A DNA stretch of 64,000 nucleotides from Amaranthus tricolor (taxonomy: Eukaryota > Streptophyta > Magnoliopsida > Caryophyllales > Amaranthaceae), in assembly GCF_026212465.1 (NCBI RefSeq), contig NC_080055.1, forward strand, positions 17,749,556 through 17,813,555. Reading direction: 5' to 3'. Numbering within the stretch: position 1 is the stretch's first letter; the number at the start of each line of letters is the position of its first letter. Both the position numbers and the translations under genes were made by a program. The notes below the pieces were generated by a model that was not told the origin of the DNA, ran no database searches, and worked only from the letters and a program-made list of their open reading frames with translations. Positions 55,688 through 64,000 of this stretch are shown here, piece after piece.

Positions 55688-55980
55688 CACTAGTGGAAAA
55701 AAATGTATTTGCTGCTCATCATTTGCTGCGGTTTTTGTATATTCGCAGCAATAAAAAGGAAAATGAATTAGAAAAAAAAAACATTAATTGCTGCGGTTTA
55801 CCATGGGACCACAACAAATACCCTTCACAAACACATTAATTGCTGCGGTTCAAGCAAAACCGCAGCAAATAACTCTTCACAAATGCTTTAATTGCTCCGG
55901 TTTTGCTTGAACCGCAGCAAATAAAACTTCACAAATTTCTTAATTGCTCCGGTTTCCTCTGAACCGCAGCAAATGACCGT
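55688..55980. repeat. Left subterminal palindromic repeats of CACTA copy B
   Basis: Units such as ATTGCTGCGGTT-x-AACCGCAGCAAAT occur four times, each able to fold on itself; two carry a G-to-C change (GCTCCGG). Likely TNPA binding sites. Confidence 0.87.
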
Positions 55981-56827
55981 TGGAATTTTAATTGAAAACC
56001 CGCCATCAGTTTCTTTTTTCACAAAACCCTTCACAAATACGTATAACTTTGCTTTGTTCTCTCAAACGAACCCATTGAAAAACGTAAATCCTGGCTGCTG
56101 TTCTACTGTGTTCATTTTCATTTTCATTCACAAACCCAGAAATCAAACTTCTTGTTCACAAACGTTTGCTTGTTCATCTGTTGTTCTACTGTTGTTTTAC
56201 TGTGTTCATTCTTCAAAACCGTTTGAAACCAAAGGCATTTGCTTGTTCATCTTCAAAACTCACAAATTAAGGTATTATTTCTCTTTTTAATTTCAATAAG
56301 CATTGAATAAATGCATTAGATTTTACCTTGATAAGTCTATTGTGTTTTCATCTTCAAAACTCATCTTTGTTCTTATGTTTACTATTTTACCTTGATAAGT
56401 CTATTGTGTTTTCATTCACACCGACTTTACTATTGCTTAAGATTTTATTGACAACATCATCCTCTTTAATCTCATCTGTATTCATTTTTATTAAATTGAC
56501 TACATTTGTTACTCTTGTGTAGTGATAATTAATATTTTCTTTAGAGTCCACACTAAGATTACCAAAATCTTTTCTTAAGTTATGAAATATGGTGGTCTTC
56601 TTAAGTTATACTTGTCTTTAATTATTAGAATTAGAATACTTATATTTGTAATGTTAAATGATTTAATTTTATTATTTGTATTTTGAATGTTATATTTCTA
56701 AGGTTATATAATGTTAATTATTCAAAGTATATTTTTTTAGGGTTAAATATGTTTGTTAGAAATAAGTATATATGTTTAAAAGTTGTGTATTAATTTTTTT
56801 TTAAATTAATTAATCGCACTAACTAGG

Positions 56828-59689
56828 ATGAAAAAAGATCGTTCTTGGATGTATGGAAGCATTGAATCGTCGGAATTTATTGATGGCGTATTAGAATTTT
56901 GTAGTACTGCGGTTGAACATCAAGTTAGGACGGGGGGAGTTGGTTTTTATTGCCCATGTGTCAGTTGTGGCAATGTATTAAAGGTAGATAGTGTTGATAT
57001 CCTTAGGGAGCACATACTTCGACGTGGGTTTAGGCCTCAATATTATGTTTGGGTTTGGCATGGTGAGGAGGGAGTTTACAAAGAGAAAAGTGTTGTTGAG
57101 GACGTCAATAATGTGGCCGATGTCAATGAGGATGTAGTAGATCATGTTGATGGGTATAAGACAAATGAAGAGAATGTCGATGAGGATGTGGATCGTGTTG
57201 ATGAGATGATGGAGGGAGTCGAGGATGAGTTAGGAAAACGTCCTCGTGTTTTTGACTTGTTAACAGAGGCTTCTCAAAAGCCTTTGTATCCTGGATGTAC
57301 AAAGTTCACCAAACTAACAGCAGTGTTGACAATTTTCAACATTAAGTCAAAGTTCAATTGGAGTGACGCTAGTTTCACAATGTTATTAGAAGCGTTAGGT
57401 GAGATGCTTCCTGAGGGAAATGAACTTCCAAAGTCGACATATTATGCCAAAAAGCTCATGTGTCCTTTTGGCTTAGAGTACCAGAAGATTCATGCGTGTC
57501 CGAATGATTGTGTGTTGTATGGGAATGAAAACGAGAACTTAGAAGAGTGTCCTAGGTGTGGGTTATCGTGCTACAAGCGTAAAGGGGCTCGGGATGCTAA
57601 AGGGCCCCCGGCTAAGGTATTGTGGTATCTTCCAATAATACCTAGATTCAAGTGCTTGTTTTCTATAAAGAAAGATGCGTTAAATTTGAGGTGGCATGCA
57701 GATAGGGTGAAGAAAGGTCACTTGCTCACACATCCATCTGATTCTCCGGAGTGGAAGAGTATTGATAGGTTGCATAAGACTTTTGGGGATGAGGTTCGTA
57801 ATTTAAGGCTCGGACTGTGTACGAATGGAATGACCGTGTAGCTCGTCGACCGTTGACCGGTTATGAGGTTTATGAACAGGTTAAGGGAGTTGAGACTGTA
57901 TTTGGTAAAACGGGGCAAGTGCAAGGGGGTGAAGACCGATTATGGAAAAAAGAATCAATCTTTTGGAAGCTTCCATATTGGAGAGATCTACAGGTTAGGC
58001 ATTGTCTTGACGTTATGCATATAGAGAAAAATGTATGCGATGCCATACTCGGGACTCTCATGAACATTCCGGGTAAGACAAAGGATGTTAGGGCCGTGCG
58101 AGATTGGTTTGAATGTAAGGGTCTTCGTCCGGAGTTGTGGGCACATGTTAAGGTGAGTAAGAAAAGAAATAGAGCTGATGAAGTTGGTGGTAGTAAGAAG
58201 AAGATGAGTAATGACAAAGTTTATTTGCCTCCAGCTTTGCTACACATTGTCCAAAGCAGAGAAGCGGACATTTTGTGAGTGTTTGTATGGCATTAAGGTT
58301 CCGTCTGGGTACTCATCCAACATGAAGAGATTTGTGAGCCTAAATGGTGAGCTGAAGTTGGGAAGCATGAAATCTCACGATTGCCATGTAATGATGCAAG
58401 TGTTCTTACCAATTGCAAATCGTGGAATACTGCCAAAACATGTGAGATATGCTACTGCCGAGCTCTGTTCGTTCTTTAACACAATTTGTAGTAAAGTTCT
58501 TGATCTATTTAAACTTGATGCACTTCAAGTCGACGTGATTGTAACTTTATGCAAGTTTGAGATGTATTTTCTACCTTCTTTCTTTGACATAATGGTTCAT
58601 CTTATTGTCCATCTCGTTCGTGAGATCAAGCTTTTGGGTCCAGTATTTTTAAGGTGGTGTTATCCTTTTGAAAGACACATGGGTGTTTTACAAAATAAGG
58701 TGAGGAATCCAGCAGAACCCGAGGGGAGTATGATTCAAGGCACTGTGAGCGATGAGATTAGTAACTTTATAGCCGAGTATTTGGCCATGGCAAAGCCTAT
58801 TGGACTTCCCACCTCTAGACATGAAGGGAGGCTTGAGGGAAAAGGAACAATTGGCTCCAAATCGGTCACACCTCCTCGAGAAAGCCTTCTACAAGCACAC
58901 TTGTATGTGTTGCATCATATTCCGGAAGTTCATCCTTTTTTGAGTGAGCATTTTGATATCTTGCGCGCAAAACATCCTTCTAAAGGGGATAGGGCATTGA
59001 TGCAGTTGCATAACAAGACGTTTATTAATTGGTTTCATAATCGAGTAATATGCGAAGAACTCAAGGGTGTATCCGAAATTGTTAAGTGGTTAGCTTTTAG
59101 TCCTCGTGATGATGTCAACAAATATGAGGGTTACGATGTCAAAGCCTTCACATTTTGGACTGAGGGTCAAGACAAGAAGTCATCGTATCTACTGAATAGT
59201 GGGGTTTCTATTTTGGCGTCATCTACATTTTACGCGAGTGCGAAGGATCAAGCGCCAGTTGATGCTAAATTGGTATACTACGGGCGGGTACATGAAATAT
59301 GGGAGCTTGACTACTCTACTTTCAATATTGGTCTTTTCAAATGTAAGTGGGTAGATAATAATCGACGATGCAATAAAAATGACGACCCGTGTGGATTCAC
59401 TCTTGTAAACTTAGCTCGTTTGCGTGATAGTGAGGAGCCATTCTTACTAGCTACACAAGCCAAGCAAGTATTCTACATTGTCGACCCGTCTGATAAAAAA
59501 TGGTCTATTGTTGTACCGGGAAAAAGAAGTATCCTTGGTATAGGTGATGTTGAGGATGAGGAAGAATATGATGCTTTTGAAGACTCCCCTCCCTTTATCA
59601 ATCCAAAATTAGTGGATCAAGATGATGTAGATGATGTAGATTTTGGTTATATGCGTGTAGATCACACGGAAGGAATACATTTGAATTAA
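56828..59689 (+). pseudogene. CACTA TNPD-like transposase, copy B (DDE region deleted)
   Basis: Start DRSWMYGSIESSEFIDGVLE (Transpos_assoc) and CVSCGNVLKVDSVDILREHI, then CPNDCVLYGNENENLEECPR, are open to 57832. There, relative to copy A, 452 bp (12933-13384 in A) are missing, removing most of Transposase_21 and shifting the frame. The next open part (57817-58278) holds RHCLDVMHIEKNVCDAILGT. A one-base shift near 58250 leads to 58211-59689 with MVHLIVHLVREIKLLGPVFL (DUF4218) and LVYYGRVHEIWELDYSTFNI (DUF4216), ending DHTEGIHLN. The C-terminal half is thus intact here and lost in copy A. Confidence 0.92.
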
Positions 59690-59888
59690 GTGATTCACAA
59701 GGTATGAATTTAAAGCTTTTTAAAGTTTTTTTGCACTTGGTTTGTTTTGCATGAAACATTGCACATAACACTATTTGTTATATATTATTGTGTTGAACGT
59801 ATTAGAATTGTTTTAGTCATATTCTTAATATTACTTAGCTTATGTTCTAATATATTTCTATTCATACTTTTTCAGGTACTGATATACA

Positions 59889-62776
59889 ATGCATCTATTC
59901 AGAGACAAAATTGTCCCCGAGATTGAGACCTCGGATAATGAGCATCGTAGTTATAACAGCGAAGAAGACCAAATTGTGAGATACGAGCGTATGGCTGAAG
60001 ACGCTCCACCGATTGACAATGATTTTGAAACTGAAGACGCCTCAACAATGGATGCTCTCACCACTACCAGTAAGAAAAGAAAAGGGCGAAGTCCTACAAA
60101 AAACCTCAAAGTCACAGAACCCATGCATTTGGAATACAATGCATTGGGTCAACCCTGCGGAAAATGGCGTAGGCAATATGGAAAACAAGTGGGTCTATGT
60201 ATCCGCAAGCTTTCCATATTGCACGCATGGAACGAGTTTCCAGAGGGTTTGAAGAACTCTCTATGGCGTGATACTGTGGTAAGCAACTTTACTATTTTTA
60301 CTCATTTATTTTCATTTTAAAATTAATTTGATTGATAGTAATAAATATAAATTTTTTTTGTAGAATCTTTTCCACATCGAGAGCGATGAGGACAAGAAGA
60401 ATGTGTTTCTTTCAGCTGTTGCTGAAAGATTCAGAGATTTCAAATCCAAGCTAGTAACTGGTTGGATTACGAAGAGCCGTGCCCGTACGACCAAAAAGGT
60501 CAAAACGGGAAACGAAGGTGGAGAGCAAGCACCTTCAAAGATGCCCTACGAAATATGGGGTCACATATCGAAGAGGGATTGGGAGGCCTTTGTTGCCAAA
60601 AGAACAACTCCCATAGAAGTTGTAAGTCTTTCATATTATATTATAGTTTACCAATTTTAATTTACTTCTTTTGATTCAGTCATTAAACTAATACATAACA
60701 TTCGATTTCTATTGATTAATTAGGAAAAGCGTGGTAAAGCTTCTGATTCTGCAAGCAAAAGGAAGTTTTACCATCGCTTAGGCCAGAAAACCAACGATGA
60801 GGTCCGAAAAGAGTGGGTGGATGCGGGTTTATACCCCAATCAAAGTTCATCCACGCCCTCATCTACGACTACCTCCGCATCCGTGAATACTCTTGCTGGA
60901 GATCGGGTGCGTGATTGGTATTGCGAGCTTCATTCCCGAGATGCAAGTGGTAAATTTACCATTAATGATCCGGGAACGAAGAAGGTTGCTGATGCTGTGG
61001 TGAGTTTTGAAATTATTAAGTATATTCTTCATTTGTTTTGTATTCTTTGGCTTTGATGTACTTATACTAATTGCTATATATGTCACTTTTTATTTGAACA
61101 GATGGGCTTGAAGGAAAAAGAAGCTACGAGGGAGTTCACCCCAAGAGGCAATGTTGACGCATTGCATATGGTCTTAGGGATAGACCATAGTGGGCGGGTA
61201 GTCGGAAAAGGAGGCGTCCGCGTGGGGTTACAGAAGGCATTCGGAAAAGAGTGTGTTGCTACTCAATCCCGAACGGCAAAAAGTAGCAACCCTCCGAGCG
61301 GAGATTACGAAGGACGTTATCGCCAAGCTGGCCGCCGTGTTGCAGAGGATGGGAGCACCCATTGTGGACTTGGCAAACCTGATTGTCGAGGATCAGGAAA
61401 GTCAACATGGGGATCCTAACGCTTTGGTCGAGCCAACACCCGAACCCATTACCCCCGTAGCACCCCAGCTCATTACTAATACCCCTGAAGAGGAAAACCC
61501 CACACCGGAGAACATAAACTTCGTTGCTCAAAATCCGGAGCCAACTCCGGAGCCAGTGCTACAGGTACAAAGTTTTTAAATATATAAGCACTTATTAATT
61601 TAAATTGCAATGCGTAATTAATATTTTATTATGATGCTTATTATACTAAACGACACAATTTTTAGGAGGCGACTCCTTGTTCTCTTTTGCTGCCTCATTT
61701 AGGTGTTGCTAGTGATGGCGACTTAACTGAGGTTGCATATGGTGTGGCCCAGCCAAATAAAGAGGGCCAAACAGTGCATTCAATGCCTGTTACAAGTGGC
61801 CACATCAGTGTGGCCGTGGAGACTATTATAAAGGGGTTTGAATATTTCTCACTCCCGGGTTTGAAGATTTCTCACTCCCAATTCTCACTAAACGATTTTA
61901 AGGGTTTTTAAGCGTTTTTGTCAATTTCGCGCGTAAAGTAGCTCAAACTTAGTTTTGATGCGAAACCGGGGCTGATTAAGGCCTTGGTTATGCAAGGATT
62001 AATGTTGTGCGTAAGCTTTGATTAATGACACAGACAAAAACTAAAAACGATCATGAAAAGAACACGAAACAACCGCAAACACTTAAAGAATTCTGATCTA
62101 GCATACTGTTGAGCAGCCCTCCTTAAGCTCAGCTTCTAGGAGTCCACGGGGATTATTAGAATGGGTTTAGGACCTTGATAGCTAGATCTAAGTACCAAGA
62201 TTCCATTTCCACTTTAGCCTAGGTCCTGGATGCATAGGTTTGGTCTCCACGTGTCGTGCAAGGTGGTCTGGTCGCTAGTTTGCTGCTGTGTCAATTTCGC
62301 GCGTAAAGTAGGTCAAACTTGGTTTGTTATGCACGAAACTTGGCACACTACATTATTTGGTATATATTATTGTGTTGAATTGGATAGAATAGAAAATCAT
62401 AGTTATATGCTAGAAATTACGTGTTAAGTTGCGATTTTAAGGGTTTTTAAGCGTTTTTGTCAATTTCGCGCATAAAGTAGGTCAAACTTGGTTTGTTATG
62501 CATGAAACTTGGCACACAACACTATTTGGCATATATTATTGTGTTGAAATGGTTAGAATAGAAAATAATAGTCGAAAATATAGATGCCGTAAGTATTTGT
62601 TACGTTCTTAATTAAATATATTATTGGTAAAATATGTTTCTATATTAATCTTTTATTTTTATATTATATTATAGGTTTTAAATGACATTCCGAGGGAAAC
62701 ACGCCCTTTGAGAAGTGGCGAGATGCGCGAATTAAAAGACAAGATTGCCGCGTATCTTGCTAATATTTGTCCTTGA
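59889..62776 (+). pseudogene. CACTA TNPA-like gene (plant transposase Ptta/En/Spm family), copy B
   Basis: ATG at 59889, 200 bp after the TNPD stop. Exons by splice signals: 59889-60278, 60364-60621, 60724-60999, 61102-61564, from 61666, and a last exon 62675-62776. Key readings are YNALGQPCGKWRRQYGKQVG, MPYEIWGHISKRDWEAFVAK, FYHRLGQKTNDEVRKEWVDA and LRAEITKDVIAKLAAVLQRM. This matches the Transposase_24 family, whose proteins bind the subterminal repeats. A one-base shift near 61255 separates GKECVA from the LRAEITKD part. The last exon ends IAAYLANICP. Between 61910 and 62670 the intron is filled by direct repeats. Confidence 0.87.
61905..62560. repeat. Dispersed direct repeats in the TNPA-like intron
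   Basis: The word GTTTTTGTCAATTTCGCGCG followed by TAAAGTAG-TCAAACTT recurs at about 61912, 62288 and 62454. The two later copies continue into TTGGTTTGTTATGCA-GAAAC and TATATTATTGTGTTGAA. A weaker relative of that second part lies at 59735-59800, after the TNPD gene. Between the first two copies (62040-62285) lies a block with no similarity to other parts of the element. Confidence 0.75.
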
Positions 62777-62817
62777 TAAATTGTAATTATTATAGATTAT
62801 TTTTTATACTTTTAATT

Positions 62818-63779
62818 AGACCTGGGAAAACGGTCGGTCGGTCGGGTTTTGGGTCGGATCAATTTCGGTCGGGTCATTTTCGGGTCGGGTCAGTTTCGGA
62901 TCAGGTCAGTTTCAGGTCGGATCACTCTGGGTTTCGGGTAGGTTCGGATTGACCCAACGGGTTACCATAAAACATTAGAATATCCAATCGACTAATTCAA
63001 CATAAAAAAAATCATTAAAATATCTAAAAAAAATCATTAGAGAATTTACATGTACGATTTTCAAAAAATAGTTGGTATGTCAGGTTCATTTAAGTGCAAG
63101 AAAAATAGGGGAATTAATACTTATTTTGAAAGACTTGTAAGATACGCGCTTTATAAAAGTTATTTTGTTTATTATAATTGTAACGTTAGATAAAAATGAC
63201 GTTAAAATTATCTTCACAATTTTCATGTTGGAAAGATATACAACTAAGTACTTATTTCGTCTTATAAGATACACGTTTTATAATTTAGGGTAGCGACATT
63301 CGTTTTTTGAAAAGCTCATTCAAACGTGCGAAACGTTCGTATAAATTATATTGATTTGCTTACTGAAATGTAGAACAATTAAAAACTCATTTGACTGATT
63401 TAACAAGATACATGTATTCAATTAAGATGATTATAACGTCCTGTATTTAAAGAAAAATAATTAAGATGGCTAAAAAGACGTTAAATACGTGTTTTTTGAG
63501 ATCTATTGATAAGTTTTAGGGTTCAAGTGATATACTCAATATGTTGAGATACTTTGAAAACTAAAATTTTAGTTGAAATGAATTCTAACATTGAAATTAC
63601 TCTAAAAATTGATATTAAATCTGTCAAAACGGGTCGGTTTCCGGTCGGGTCATTTTCGGTCGGGTAATTATCGGGTCGGTCATGTTTCGGATTAAGTCGC
63701 TTACGGGTCGGTCGGGTTAGGGTTTTGTCGGGTCGGGTCCCGGGTTCATTTTCGGGTCGGATCAAATTTTCCCAGGTCT
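62818..63779. mobile_element. hAT MITE with GGTCGG-rich ends, in CACTA copy B
   Basis: Perfect 13-bp inverted ends AGACCTGGGAAAA / TTTTCCCAGGTCT. Flanks TTTTAATT (62810-62817) and TTTTAATG (63780-63787) match at 7 of 8. Copy A shows the unoccupied site (ACTTTAATGTATATT, about 13768-13782). Ends are rich in GGTCGGGT words; the middle is AT-rich without ORFs. Confidence 0.9.
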
Positions 63780-63787
63780 TTTTAATG

Positions 63788-64000
<213 letters not shown>

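Overview
The window looks like a repeat-rich, AT-rich plant nuclear genome, most likely a core eudicot. This rests on two plant-specific gene families (a FRIGIDA-like gene and a GIF/AN3-type co-activator exon) and on typical plant transposons: Ty1-copia including a Sirevirus-type, a Ty3-gypsy solo LTR, CACTA/En-Spm, hAT, PIF/Harbinger, Mutator-like and Stowaway elements. The species cannot be fixed from the sequence. There is no sign of bacterial or organellar DNA. Only one host gene looks intact.

Region 1-15.2 kb is one nest. An old minus-strand copia relic (2289-2930 and 14735-15175) was opened by a hAT element (about 2931-14734). That hAT was hit by a second hAT-like element (about 2944-8794), which took in a copia retrotransposon with paired LTRs (3800-8750, TSD ATACA). 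A CACTA element (copy A, 10786-14218, TSD GAA) also sits in the first hAT. A PIF/Harbinger element (window start to 2285, TSD TTA) lies in the copia relic.

Region 15.7-28.9 kb is a second nest. A decayed plus-strand copia carries a gypsy solo LTR (17303-21766). That LTR holds two GC-rich hAT MITEs and a Sirevirus solo LTR (20427-21628, TSD GTTTC). It is followed by a 5'-truncated Sirevirus with pol, an intact 558-aa envelope-position ORF and a 3' LTR (about 22170-28940).

Region 28.9-37.4 kb is degraded host DNA: a U-box E3 ligase fragment, exon 1 of a GIF2/3-like gene on the minus strand, an LTR-like block, several MITEs, and a segment of about 450 bp present twice.

Region 37.5-43.9 kb is the one convincing host gene, a three-exon FRIGIDA-like gene (560 aa) with a 4.3-kb first intron. 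A foldback element ends about 200 bp upstream of its start codon.

Region 44.2-50.7 kb is an unusual composite element. Its long terminal inverted repeats are followed by arrays of a 19-bp palindrome. It encodes a GRF zinc-finger protein and was later entered by a nearly complete hAT (44392-48922). Region 51-54 kb holds another foldback and Stowaway MITEs.

Region 54.5-64 kb starts with two exons of a FAR1/Mutator-transposase-like gene. Its intron contains a 194-bp palindrome built from five 24-bp palindromes at an exact 34-bp period. The gene is cut by a second CACTA copy (copy B, from 55688 past the window end), which carries TNPD- and TNPA-like genes and a hAT MITE. CACTA copies A and B are close relatives with complementary internal deletions.
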